NCBI GenBank assembly: GCA_046483585.1
Contig: JAWOCV010000154.1
Span: 1-43,838 of the forward strand
DNA from: Marinilabilia sp046483585
GTDB lineage: Bacteria > Bacteroidota > Bacteroidia > Bacteroidales > Marinilabiliaceae
DNA: 43,838 nt
Direction of reading: 5' to 3'
Shown: piece after piece, positions 16,063 to 23,968 of the stretch
Numbering within the stretch: position 1 is the first letter of the stretch
Layout of the letters: each line of letters starts with the position of its first letter
Notes under the pieces: generated by a model
Told to the model about the DNA's origin: nothing
The model's database searches: none
The model's input: only the letters and a program-made list of their open reading frames with translations
Position numbers and translations under genes: made by a program

Positions 16063-16426
16063 GCCTGCCTGGCGGTTTATGAAAAATGAGACTTGCTGTA
16101 CAAACCAAAGTTTGTTTTATATAGCAGGATTGTAATAAGAAAACGGCAGACAGGTAAGATGAATCGTATAACACTGAAAATCTGCATTTTGAAACAAAGA
16201 AATGAATCGCAACTCTCTCATAATAAAAACTTTGCGCCTGCCTGGCGTGTAATGTGAAACAAAATTAATTGTACAAACAAAAGTTCGTTTATATTACAGG
16301 ATGCTAAATTTAAAAACGGCAGACAGGTCATGGCGCCTGCCTGGCGACAAATGAAATAGAGGCTTTCTATCTTTCAGTAAGAGCCTTTGAGTCAAAACAG
16401 GTCTATTTCATGACATGGCAGACAGG
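16063..16426. repeat. Three palindromic units of exactly 92 bases
   Basis: Units at 16063-16154, 16236-16327 and 16335-16426 all begin GCCTGCCTGGCG and end GGCAGACAGG, and all are 92 bases. The ends are imperfectly complementary to each other. The interiors are also self-complementary: unit 1 has ACAAAC/GTTTGT and TGCT/AGCA, unit 2 has TGTA/TACA around a similar core, and unit 3 has an unrelated interior with perfect 9-base arms TGAAATAGA/TCTATTTCA. Each could fold as one long hairpin. A collapsed version consisting only of the ends is at 22793-22813. Confidence 0.85.
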
Positions 16427-16534
16427 TCTTTGCGTTTAGCCATTTTTTAACGGACTATTGTTTTTAGACACCCTCTTTTAAAATAACCACAAACGCTCCT
16501 TTCTTACGTGCAAGGTATTTCGCAAAAAACCCTC

Positions 16535-16632
16535 CTTCCAGCCTCAACCTTCCAGCCTCAACCTTCCCGCTTCGAGCTTTCAGCTTCGAGCTTCCCGCTT
16601 CGAGCTTTCAGCTTCGAGCTTCGAGCTTCTAT
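16535..16632. repeat. Seven-copy 14-base tandem repeat
   Basis: Seven units sit in exact 14-base register: two of CTTCCAGCCTCAAC, then alternating CTTCCCGCTTCGAG and CTTTCAGCTTCGAG (two each), then a degenerate seventh. Each unit is itself two related 7-base halves. The alternation gives a 28-base higher-order period. It lies downstream of both neighbouring genes. Confidence 0.85.
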
Positions 16633-16705
16633 TGTCTTCCGACTTCTGCGACTGAGCCAGTCGTTTAACGATCTATTGATTTACGCAGTAACCAATCGGT
16701 AATTC

Positions 16706-17410
16706 TTAACCCAGTCTCGAGATTCTCTCCAGTTTTGGTTCGTCAAGCACTTTGATGACACGTCCGTCAATGGTCAGGACGTTCTCTTTAACGAAAGTAG
16801 TGAGGGTTCGGATGGCATTGGAAGCTGTCATGTTGGAGAAATTGGCCAGGTCTTCACGGGAGAGATAAATGCCCAGAGTGGAGCCGTCCGCTTCATAACC
16901 GTAGATATCGCGCAATACCAGCAGGCTTTCGGCCAGACGACCCCGTATGTGTTTTTGTGTGAGTGATACAGTACGAAACCGGGCGAACCCCAATTCCGTG
17001 GCAAAGGACCGGATGATGTTCATGCACAGGGCATTATTCGAAGCCATCAACGTCATGATCACGTTTTTTTCGATGTAGAAGATCACACAAGGTTCAAAAA
17101 CCACAGCCGAGGCCACATGGGGCTCATCTGCAAACAATGCGCGATATCCGATAAACCCCGGCCCACTGGCCATGCGGACAATCTGTTCACGGCCGTTCAG
17201 CCCTTCCTTATAGATTTTGACCTTCCCTGATTCAACACACAGCAGCCCCGTGGGCCTTTCTCCTTCCTGATATATGATCTGGTTCTTGCGGTATTTGATG
17301 GTGCTGTAGTTGGCCAGCAGGTAGTTTTGTTCTTCAGGCGTCAGAACGTCAAATAATTGAGGTATATTCCTGATCGTGGGTTCTTTTGATGTATTTTGTT
17401 TTATCCCCAT
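16706..17410 (-). CDS. Crp/Fnr-family transcriptional regulator
   Basis: A 234-residue regulator. Residues about 20-140 form a cyclic-nucleotide-binding-like beta barrel (NQIIYQEGERPTGLLCVESGKVKIYKEG), and residues about 150-225 a winged helix with the recognition region LSREDLANFSNMTASNAIRTL. There is no N-terminal cysteine cluster of the Fnr type, and the cAMP-contacting residues of Crp are not obvious, so the ligand is unknown. The frame extends upstream to 17467, but a -7 box at 17449-17456 lies inside that extension, so the start MGIKQNTSKEP at 17410 is chosen. It is downstream of the M20 gene on the same strand with a terminator-like hairpin between, so it is probably separately transcribed. 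Confidence 0.88.
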   Translation of the reverse strand: MGIKQNTSKEPTIRNIPQLFDVLTPEEQNYLLANYSTIKYRKNQIIYQEGERPTGLLCVESGKVKIYKEGLNGREQIVRMASGPGFIGYRALFADEPHVASAVVFEPCVIFYIEKNVIMTLMASNNALCMNIIRSFATELGFARFRTVSLTQKHIRGRLAESLLVLRDIYGYEADGSTLGIYLSREDLANFSNMTASNAIRTLTTFVKENVLTIDGRVIKVLDEPKLERISRLG

Positions 17411-17448
17411 GGTTTTATCCGTGTTCTGTAATGATGTTTTACAACATA

Positions 17449-17456
17449 CAAAATTA
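17449..17456 (-). promoter_or_regulatory. Candidate -7 box for the Crp/Fnr regulator gene
   Basis: Minus-strand TAATTTTG fits TAnnTTTG. A start near 17443 gives a leader of about 33 bases to the chosen ATG. No -33 TTG is at the right distance. Confidence 0.35.
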
Positions 17457-17481
17457 CAAAAAACCACTGAGAGGGGAAGGT

Positions 17482-17530
17482 TAAAAAAGAATAACGCACC
17501 GTAGCATGCCGATAACCTCTTTTTATTCTT
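17482..17530 (-). terminator. Possible terminator after the M20 amidohydrolase
   Basis: On the minus strand the arms AAGAATAA (17530-17523, including the stop codon) and TTATTCTT (17494-17487) are separated by 28 bases and followed by a T-run. The loop is long, so this is a weak call. Confidence 0.4.
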
Positions 17531-18716
17531 CTGAATTCAGAAAATTAACAGCCAGCCATGCCATCATACCTGAGGCTGTTTCAAGACTTTCTTCGTTGAG
17601 GTTGAATTGCGGGGTGTGCAGGGCCCCGGTGTTGCCTTGCTTCTGACCTGCGCCGAATCTGTAAAATACAGAAGGGAAGCGGTGGGTGTAATATCCGAAA
17701 TCTTCGGCCGTCATGCGGATGTCCATATCCTCTGTTTGCCCCGCCGGGAGAAATGCCCTGGCATAACCGGCGGCTGCCCTGGTCATTTGCTCATGATTGT
17801 GCACCACGGGATACCCGTCTTTAATGTCGACTTCGCACTCTGCACCCATGGAGGATGCCATGCCGGAAGCCATTTCCCTGATCCGGCTTTTGATGCGCGC
17901 ACGCCATTCTTCATTCATGGTCCGGAGTGTACCGGCGATTTCCACTTTTTCGGGAATAATGTTGGTGGCGCCTTTCCCTTCAATCTTCCCGAAAGAGAGG
18001 ACCGTGGGAATATTGGCGGGCACCATCCTGCTTGTGATTTGTTGCAGGGCTACGATGATGTGGGATGCGATCAACACCGTATCGTTAAGGGTATGCGGGA
18101 GGGCTGCGTGGCCTCCTTTGCCTTTTACCGTAAGATAAACTTCGTCGCCCGACGCCATGTACATGCCCGGTCTGAACCCTACATGCCCGGCAGGCATGTC
18201 CGGCAAAACATGCTGGCCTATGATGAGATCAGGACGTGGATGGTCGAGGGCTCCTTCTTTGAGCATTAAGCTGGCACCGCCCGGAAATTTTTCTTCGCCT
18301 GGCTGGAATATCAGAAGTACCGTTCCCCGCCACCGGTTTCTCAGTTGGTGAAGGATTTCGGCAACACCCAGGAGTGCAGCAGTGTGGGCATCATGGCCGC
18401 AGGCATGCATGACACCCTCATTAACGGAGGTGAAGGGGAGTCCGGTCTCTTCCCTGACGGGCAGAGCGTCCATGTCGGCCCTCAGGGCAATGACTTTGCC
18501 TTCTTCATAACCTTCAATGGTGGCGATGATCCCGGTTCCGGCTATCCCCGCGCGAAAAGGGATGCCCATCTCGTGGAGGCGGGAAGACACAAATGCAGCG
18601 GTTTCATGCTCTTCGAACGACAGTTCGGGATGCTGATGAATGTGTCGGCGCCAGGAGATGATTTTCCCGTATAACTCTTTTGCCGAGCGTTGGATGGCGT
18701 GCTTCAGGTCTTCCAT
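17523..18716 (-). CDS. M20 family amidohydrolase (N-acyl-amino acid hydrolase type)
   Basis: A 397-residue metallohydrolase of the M20D group that removes acyl groups from amino acids or indole/hippurate-like conjugates. Visible motifs are RRHIHQHPELSFEEHET (residues 23-39), ALRADMDALPVREETGLPF, the metal ligands in MHACGHDAHTA, FQPGEEKFPGGASLM with the catalytic glutamates, GQHVLPDMPAGHVG, and MTAEDFGYY near the C-terminus. The dimerisation domain sits between (KGKGGHAALPHTLNDT). There is no signal peptide, so it is cytoplasmic. It reads in the same direction as the downstream regulator. The natural substrate cannot be given. Confidence 0.92.
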   Translation of the reverse strand: MEDLKHAIQRSAKELYGKIISWRRHIHQHPELSFEEHETAAFVSSRLHEMGIPFRAGIAGTGIIATIEGYEEGKVIALRADMDALPVREETGLPFTSVNEGVMHACGHDAHTAALLGVAEILHQLRNRWRGTVLLIFQPGEEKFPGGASLMLKEGALDHPRPDLIIGQHVLPDMPAGHVGFRPGMYMASGDEVYLTVKGKGGHAALPHTLNDTVLIASHIIVALQQITSRMVPANIPTVLSFGKIEGKGATNIIPEKVEIAGTLRTMNEEWRARIKSRIREMASGMASSMGAECEVDIKDGYPVVHNHEQMTRAAAGYARAFLPAGQTEDMDIRMTAEDFGYYTHRFPSVFYRFGAGQKQGNTGALHTPQFNLNEESLETASGMMAWLAVNFLNSEE

Positions 18717-19015
18717 ATGTCCATTTATTACGTTGCTCCCCGCAAGAAATATCTTGCATGGGCCATTCTTACCTGGTTTATTTGCAAAAATGCTAAAATT
18801 CCGGGGAAAAGCCTCTTTTGTTTTGGCAAAGTTATGGAAGAGAAAGTCCGGTGACCGGGAGATGAGAAAAAACCCGCCATACGATAAGCCGGGAAAAGAC
18901 GCCTGTTCGTGCGTCTTTTCCCGGAATACTCAATGAAGATCTAAAAATCTAACGATCTATTGAAAAATAGCTCTTTGATCAGTGGCTGATGATATCTCTT
19001 CAGGCGAACCGATAT
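18717..19015. other. Intergenic region with candidate promoter and dispersed repeat copy D
   Basis: About 300 bases lie between the M20 start and the GH20 stop. It holds a minus-strand TAACTTTG box (18834-18827) about 105 bases before the M20 start, without a clear -33 element, and dispersed repeat copy D at 18936-18962 in minus orientation. Nothing else was recognised. Confidence 0.5.
18936..18962 (-). repeat. Dispersed CAATAGATCGTTAGAT repeat, copy D
   Basis: On the minus strand it reads CAATAGATCGTTAGAT followed by TTTTAGATCTT. It matches copies A, B, C and E in core and tail. It lies about 55 bases beyond the stop of the GH20 gene. Confidence 0.75.
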
Positions 19016-21343
19016 CTACAGCACAAAATCTTCAGGTGTGAGCTCTTTTCGGCTGCCGTCGGGGTATTCGGCTTCCAGGTTCAGGGTATAGCCACCACCG
19101 CCTTCCGAGAAGAGAATCTCTATTTCGTAATATCCTTCCCTGAGGGCGACCGGCTCGGTGACAGTTTGCTCCGTGTGCAGGCCGTCATTATCAATCAACT
19201 CTTCACCATTCAACTTCATGATGCTGCCGTCGTCGGATGTGAGATGAAAATGGTATAAGCCTTCCTGTTCCGCTTTGAAATAACCTGAAAACACAAACCC
19301 GAACTGCTCGCTTTCGATGACATCAGGAACCAGCTGCTCTTTGGTGATGCCTTCTTTTTGAACCTTTGATTGGGGGATCTCTTTAACACTCTGGAAGAGA
19401 CCTTCATGATAGGCGTACTTCAGACCTTTTTCTTCTTTTTCTGGTCTGCTCACAGGGGAAGTGAAATCAACCCTGGTAACCGGAATGACCAGCGGCGAAC
19501 TGGTTTCGCCGGATTTTTTTACCGTTATGGCTTTGATCTCTGTGGTTTCATCCACTGTGATGGGGCCCGAATATAGTTTGGACGTTTCGTCGGGGGTGGT
19601 TCCGTCTGTTGTATATCTGATATCACTGCCGGGGAGGATCTTTTCGAGCTCGATGGTTACCGATTCCAGAAAACCTGCTTTCTCTGTGTTCGATTCAGGT
19701 TTGGGGACTTCGTAAAAATAGTTGACATTGAGCTGATCGAGGCGTTGGTAATGTTTCTCCATCCGTCTGAGAAAATCTTTGAAATCTTTCTTGTCTGCGT
19801 TTGTCCAGACCACCTCTGAAAGGGCGCTGGCCCTTGGATAGGCCATGTATTCCACATGATCGCTGGTTTTCATGTACTCAGTCCAGACATTTCCCTGGGC
19901 CCCCAGGATATGCCTGGCTTCTTCATCCGATAAAGCTTCCGGGACCGGGTTGTATGAGTAAACCTTTTCCAGGGTCAGATAGCCGCCAATGGCCAAAGGC
20001 TCTTCTTCCGGATCATTTTGGTAATGGTCCAGATACAAGTGAGAGTTGGGTGTCATGATGACGTCGTGTCCCATTTTGGCCGCTTCAATTCCGCCTTCTG
20101 TACCGCGCCATGACATGACAGTAGCTTCAGGTGCCAGTCCGCCTTCCAGGATCTCATCCCAGCCGATCAGGTTGCGGTCATGCTTATTCAGGAATTTCTC
20201 CATGCGTGTAATAAAGTAACTCTGAAGTTCATGTTCGTCTTCGAGTCCCTCTTCCGCAATGCGGGCCTGGCATTTGGGGCATTCCTCCCACCGGCTTTTT
20301 GGCGATTCATCGCCACCGATATGAATGTATTCTGAAGGGAAAATGTCCATGACTTCGAGAAGAACATTTTCCAGAAACTCGAATGTTTGTTCATTCCCGG
20401 CACAATATACATCCTCGAATACGCCCCAGCGAGTGGCTACTTCATAAGGCCCGCCGGTACATCCCAGTTCGGGGTACGCAGCAAGTGCGGCACGGGCATG
20501 TCCCGGCATCTCAATTTCCGGGATCACAGTAATGTGGCGTTCAGCTGCATATTCTACGATCTCTCGGGCTTCCTCCTGCGTATAATAGCCGCCATAAGGT
20601 TCTCCGTCATATTCGAAGGGTGTTTCACCCCCATGCCCGATAAGTGTCTCTTTGCGCTGACTGGCAATCTCCTGAAGTTTGGGATATTGTTTGATCTCAA
20701 GGCGCCACCCCTGGTCTTCCGTGAGGTGCCAGTGAAATTTGTTCATCTTGTGCATGGCCAGCAGGTCGATGTACTTTTTGATAAAACTGACAGGGAAAAA
20801 GTGGCGACCCACATCGAGGTGAAGGCCGCGGTATTCAAATGCCGGTTCGTCGGTGATCTTTACACCGGGGACTTTCCATTCAATATTGCTTTGAAGATTT
20901 TCACTTTCAATTTCAGGTGGCAACAATTGGCGGAGCGATTGTACGCCGTAGAAGAGACCGACTGCATCGGGGGCAATGATTTCAACCGCCTCTGATGAAA
21001 CAGTCATTCGGTAATGACCTTCCTTTCCGTCCATTTTTTCATCGATCCGGAGGGCGATGACATTTTGATCTGCTTCGCTCTCTTCAGTAATTTCAGGCTG
21101 AAATCCCGTGGATGGGGCTATTAGATCGGCCAAAAAAGTGGCGACACTCCTGTTCTCCTCGTTATCCTCTGAAAGGATGATCCGGGTTTCCCCGTTAAGC
21201 GTGAACTGGCCGCCGGTGGATTTTATCTCCTGAGGGCGGGGAATGATCGACAAAGATTCACTTTTGTTCTCGTTGGATGACTGGCAACCTCCCCAAAGCA
21301 TTGAAAGCATAAGCATGGACACTGTAAAGAATGATTTTTTCAT
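19016..21343 (-). CDS. GH20 beta-N-acetylhexosaminidase lipoprotein with chitobiase C and PA14 domains
   Basis: A 775-residue exo-enzyme removing terminal N-acetylglucosamine or N-acetylgalactosamine by substrate-assisted catalysis. A lipoprotein signal with lipobox WGGC (residues 17-20) anchors it to an envelope membrane. Domain order: GH20b N-terminal domain (about 35-165), catalytic barrel (about 168-510) with HLDVGRHFFPVSFIKKY, FHWHLTEDQGWR, and the D345-E346 pair in HIGGDESPK; a chitobiase-type C-terminal domain (DIRYTTDGTTPDETS); and a PA14-like carbohydrate-binding domain (LYHFHLTSDDGSIMKLNGEEL) to the end. This modular set is typical of host- or chitin-glycan users in Bacteroidota. 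It stands alone with its own strong promoter; no SusC/D pair is nearby. Confidence 0.95.
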   Translation of the reverse strand: MKKSFFTVSMLMLSMLWGGCQSSNENKSESLSIIPRPQEIKSTGGQFTLNGETRIILSEDNEENRSVATFLADLIAPSTGFQPEITEESEADQNVIALRIDEKMDGKEGHYRMTVSSEAVEIIAPDAVGLFYGVQSLRQLLPPEIESENLQSNIEWKVPGVKITDEPAFEYRGLHLDVGRHFFPVSFIKKYIDLLAMHKMNKFHWHLTEDQGWRLEIKQYPKLQEIASQRKETLIGHGGETPFEYDGEPYGGYYTQEEAREIVEYAAERHITVIPEIEMPGHARAALAAYPELGCTGGPYEVATRWGVFEDVYCAGNEQTFEFLENVLLEVMDIFPSEYIHIGGDESPKSRWEECPKCQARIAEEGLEDEHELQSYFITRMEKFLNKHDRNLIGWDEILEGGLAPEATVMSWRGTEGGIEAAKMGHDVIMTPNSHLYLDHYQNDPEEEPLAIGGYLTLEKVYSYNPVPEALSDEEARHILGAQGNVWTEYMKTSDHVEYMAYPRASALSEVVWTNADKKDFKDFLRRMEKHYQRLDQLNVNYFYEVPKPESNTEKAGFLESVTIELEKILPGSDIRYTTDGTTPDETSKLYSGPITVDETTEIKAITVKKSGETSSPLVIPVTRVDFTSPVSRPEKEEKGLKYAYHEGLFQSVKEIPQSKVQKEGITKEQLVPDVIESEQFGFVFSGYFKAEQEGLYHFHLTSDDGSIMKLNGEELIDNDGLHTEQTVTEPVALREGYYEIEILFSEGGGGYTLNLEAEYPDGSRKELTPEDFVL

Positions 21344-21402
21344 GACGAACTGATTTATTTTTTGTGTTGAGCTTGTGGCACTGGTATTTTAAAATTTATG
21401 TT

Positions 21403-21434
21403 CAAAGGTATATGGAAAGATCGTTCTTTGCAAA
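21403..21434 (-). promoter_or_regulatory. Promoter for the GH20 hexosaminidase gene
   Basis: On the minus strand TTTG (21434-21431), 20 bases, then TACCTTTG (21410-21403): a near-perfect match to the Bacteroidota -33/-7 pattern. The expected leader is about 53 bases. Confidence 0.7.
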
Positions 21435-21580
21435 TTTTTTGGCAGAACCTATACGCACTTTATTCAAAAAATACAACAACAAATTAGCTTCCGAATTTTT
21501 GTTGGAGGCGCCGTTGTATTACCTCTTGTCTTGTAAAAAAATGGCATGGTTTTCGAAAACACAGGATAAAAAAATATTAT

Positions 21581-21588
21581 TAGCTTTG
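21581..21588 (+). promoter_or_regulatory. Candidate -7 box for the DUF1573 gene
   Basis: TAGCTTTG fits TAnnTTTG and lies 48 bases before the preferred start codon. No TTG is found at 20-21 bases upstream. Confidence 0.35.
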
Positions 21589-21636
21589 TGATACCTTTTA
21601 TTGGAAAAGCAGATCTATTTAATTTTAAAATCAACG

Positions 21637-22719
21637 ATGATGAAAAGGTTGTTAGGATTAGCAATCGTTGCCTTTATAGGTGTTGCCGCTTATGGTCAAC
21701 AGTCCCGGGCTGCCATTGAATTTGAGAAAAAGACCCATGATTTTGGTGAAATTAAAGAAGATGAGGGGACAGTAGAGCATACTTTCAAGTTCACCAATAC
21801 CGGAGAACAGCCTTTGGTGGTTCATAATGTCAGGGCCTCCTGTGGTTGTACCAGTCCCGATTGGACCCGTCGCCCCGTAAAACCGGGGAAAGAGGGGAAT
21901 ATAAAAGTTGTTTTTGATCCCAAAAATCGTCCGGGTAATTTTAATAAATCCATAGTTGTCAGGACCAATGGAGAAGAATCTTCTGTTGTATTGCGGATTA
22001 CCGGCAAGGTAGAGCCCCGTGAGAGGACGGTTGAAGATCATTATCCAAAGGCTATGGGAGACATCCGTTTAAAATCTGCTCACCTCTCGTTTACCAAAAT
22101 AGCCCCGGATGAGAAGAAAACTGAAGAGCTTGAGATGATCAATACCTCGGAAGAGGTGGTTGGCATTGAATTTGACAATGTTCCCTCTCATTTGCAGATC
22201 CGTTCTGAGCCGGAAGAGTTGAAGCCCGGAGAAGAAGGGAAAATTGTCGCCACCTTTGATGCTGAAGCTAAGGATGATTGGGGTTTTGTTGTGGATCAGG
22301 TTTATCTGAAAATGAACGGGGAGCTGGATCGTAAAAACCGTCTGAGCGTCAATGCTACCATAGAAGAGGATTTTTCCGAATGGAGTGAAGAGGAAATGGC
22401 CAATGCTCCGGAGATCGAAGTGGATGATCGTGTTTTTGATTTTGGCGGGATCAAGCAGGGAGAAAAGGTCTCACATGCCTTTAAATTAAGTAATACCGGG
22501 AAATCCGATCTTGTTTTAAGAAAGATTCGTGCCTCATGTGGGTGTACCGCCATTGAACCTGAGGAGACCGTCATCCCGCCGGGAGAGTCGACGAAAGTGG
22601 TGGCCGAATTCGATGCCCGTGGTATGAGTGGGCGGCAGAACAAATCTGTGACCATTTATTCTAATGACCCCCATAAGAGCAAGCTTTTGTTGAGACTTAC
22701 AGGGACGGTTGAGAAATAA
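21637..22719 (+). CDS. Secreted DUF1573 protein with repeated Ig-like domains
   Basis: A 360-residue exported protein. After a signal peptide (MMKRLLGLAIVAFIGVAAYGQ) there are a first DUF1573 domain (about residues 25-125: KTHDFGEIKEDEGTVEHTF, then SCGCTSPDW), a middle beta domain (about 140-250) that lacks the cysteine motif, and a last DUF1573 domain (about 258-360: VFDFGGIKQGEKVSHAF, then SCGCTAIEP). These are ASH/MSP-like beta sandwiches, common in Bacteroidota envelopes; function is not established. The Cys-Gly-Cys loops in domains one and three could bind metal or form a disulfide. The frame opens at 21601, but the signal peptide sets the start at 21637 (or 21640). It lies 123 bases upstream of meaB on the same strand. 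Confidence 0.88.
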   Translation: MMKRLLGLAIVAFIGVAAYGQQSRAAIEFEKKTHDFGEIKEDEGTVEHTFKFTNTGEQPLVVHNVRASCGCTSPDWTRRPVKPGKEGNIKVVFDPKNRPGNFNKSIVVRTNGEESSVVLRITGKVEPRERTVEDHYPKAMGDIRLKSAHLSFTKIAPDEKKTEELEMINTSEEVVGIEFDNVPSHLQIRSEPEELKPGEEGKIVATFDAEAKDDWGFVVDQVYLKMNGELDRKNRLSVNATIEEDFSEWSEEEMANAPEIEVDDRVFDFGGIKQGEKVSHAFKLSNTGKSDLVLRKIRASCGCTAIEPEETVIPPGESTKVVAEFDARGMSGRQNKSVTIYSNDPHKSKLLLRLTGTVEK

Positions 22720-22792
22720 TTGTATATGTATGAAACGAGCATGACAAAGTTTGCCACAATAAGAACATGTATAAGTTCTTGCATGCGAATTC

Positions 22793-22813
22793 CCTGTCTG
22801 CCGACAGGCAGGC
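22793..22813. repeat. Collapsed relative of the 92-base palindromic unit
   Basis: CCTGTCTGCC (22793-22802) followed directly by GACAGGCAGGC (22803-22813). These are the two ends of the 92-base units at 16063-16426 joined with no interior, in reversed orientation. It sits between the DUF1573 gene and meaB. Confidence 0.7.
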
Positions 22814-22842
22814 ATTCGACCTAAAAAATCAATTTTATACGG

Positions 22843-23958
22843 ATGAAGAGGCGTGAAGACCACGACCATATAGAAAATGACCCCGAGTATAAAGGGCTGA
22901 ATGTTAACAGAGGAGTTGATCATCTTCCCTCGGTTAATCCGGATGCTGCCAGACGATTTTTGGGGCGCAGGCGTTCGAAGCTCGGTGTGGATGAATATGT
23001 GGAAGGTATCTTAAACGGGGATGTTACTGTTTTGAGCCGCGCCGTTACCATGGTTGAAAGCAACCACCCACAGCATCAGGATATTGCCCGTCAGATTATT
23101 GAACGTTGTGTGCCCCACGCCGGAAAATCGGTTCGTATTGGAATTACAGGCGTTCCCGGAGCCGGTAAAAGCACTTTTATTGAAGCTCTGGGCATGCACA
23201 TTTTGAAAAATGGCGGCAAACTTGCTGTACTGGCCATTGATCCCAGCAGTGAACGTTCAAAGGGAAGTATTCTTGGTGATAAAACAAGGATGGAACAATT
23301 GTCGGCCGAAAAAAATGCTTACATTCGTCCCTCACCTTCTGCTGGTTCGCTTGGCGGAGTTGCCCGGAAAACAAGGGAAACCATTATTTTATGCGAGGCC
23401 GGAGGGTTTGATAATATTTTCATTGAAACGGTTGGTGTTGGTCAGTCAGAGACGGCTGTTCACTCCATGGTTGATTTTTTTCTGCTCTTAATGCTTGCCG
23501 GTGCCGGTGATGAGTTGCAGGGAATTAAAAGGGGGATCATGGAGATGGCAGATGCCATTGCGATTAATAAAGCCGACGGGCCTAATGTGGAAAAAGCAAG
23601 GTTGGCGCGTGCAGAATTCAGAAATGCATTGCACCTTTTTCCGCCAACTCAATCTGGTTGGATCCCCAGAGTCGAAATCTGTTCGGCTCTCCATAACGAA
23701 GGAGTGGCCGGGATCTGGGATATGATTATGGAATATATTCAGATGACGAAAGAAAATGGCTTTTTCCGCACCAATCGCCGGGAACAATCGAAATTCTGGA
23801 TGTTTGAGACCATTAACGAATACCTTAAAAATAATTTCTATCAGGACCCCGTCATCAAAGATGAAATAAAGAAGTATGAGCAAAAGGTCCTGAATGATCA
23901 AACAAGTTCATTTATTGCGGCGAGAGAATTACTCAATATGTATTTTGATAAACTATAA
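22843..23958 (+). CDS. meaB: MeaB, GTPase chaperone of methylmalonyl-CoA mutase
   Basis: A 371-residue P-loop GTPase of the MeaB/ArgK (G3E) family, which guards and reactivates B12-dependent methylmalonyl-CoA mutase. Walker A is GVPGAGKSTFIEALG (about residues 102-116), then LAIDPSSERSKGSILGDKTRM (switch and base region), IETVGVGQSETAVHSMVDFF, and the nucleotide-specificity motif AINKADGPN. The C-terminal dimerisation helices end AARELLNMYFDKL. It implies that the organism has a methylmalonyl-CoA (succinate-propionate) route, although the mutase genes are not in this window. It is followed after 10 bases by a lipoprotein gene, so the three genes to 25901 may be co-transcribed. Confidence 0.95.
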   Translation: MKRREDHDHIENDPEYKGLNVNRGVDHLPSVNPDAARRFLGRRRSKLGVDEYVEGILNGDVTVLSRAVTMVESNHPQHQDIARQIIERCVPHAGKSVRIGITGVPGAGKSTFIEALGMHILKNGGKLAVLAIDPSSERSKGSILGDKTRMEQLSAEKNAYIRPSPSAGSLGGVARKTRETIILCEAGGFDNIFIETVGVGQSETAVHSMVDFFLLLMLAGAGDELQGIKRGIMEMADAIAINKADGPNVEKARLARAEFRNALHLFPPTQSGWIPRVEICSALHNEGVAGIWDMIMEYIQMTKENGFFRTNRREQSKFWMFETINEYLKNNFYQDPVIKDEIKKYEQKVLNDQTSSFIAARELLNMYFDKL

Positions 23959-23968
23959 TGATTATTTT

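Larger units (their letters stand above)
16026..16705. other. Repeat-filled intergenic region after murF-alr
   Basis: This 680-base gap between convergent genes is almost wholly repeats: dispersed repeat copy C (16032-16062), three 92-base palindromic units (16063-16426), a reversed short copy (16448-16460), a 14-base tandem array (16535-16632) and another reversed short copy (16666-16678). A 64-codon frame at 16508-16702 runs through the tandem array and is not regarded as a gene. Confidence 0.8.

Noticed and set aside
16063..16632. Possible CRISPR array in the repeat region after murF-alr
   Set aside because: Repeats are either contiguous 14-base tandem units or 92-base palindromes with irregular gaps (81 and 7 bases); no repeat-spacer pattern and no cas genes.
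17411..17467. N-terminal extension of the Crp/Fnr regulator (VFCNFVCCK) that might look like an Fnr cysteine cluster
   Set aside because: A -7 box lies inside it and the cysteine spacing is not that of Fnr; it is more probably untranslated.
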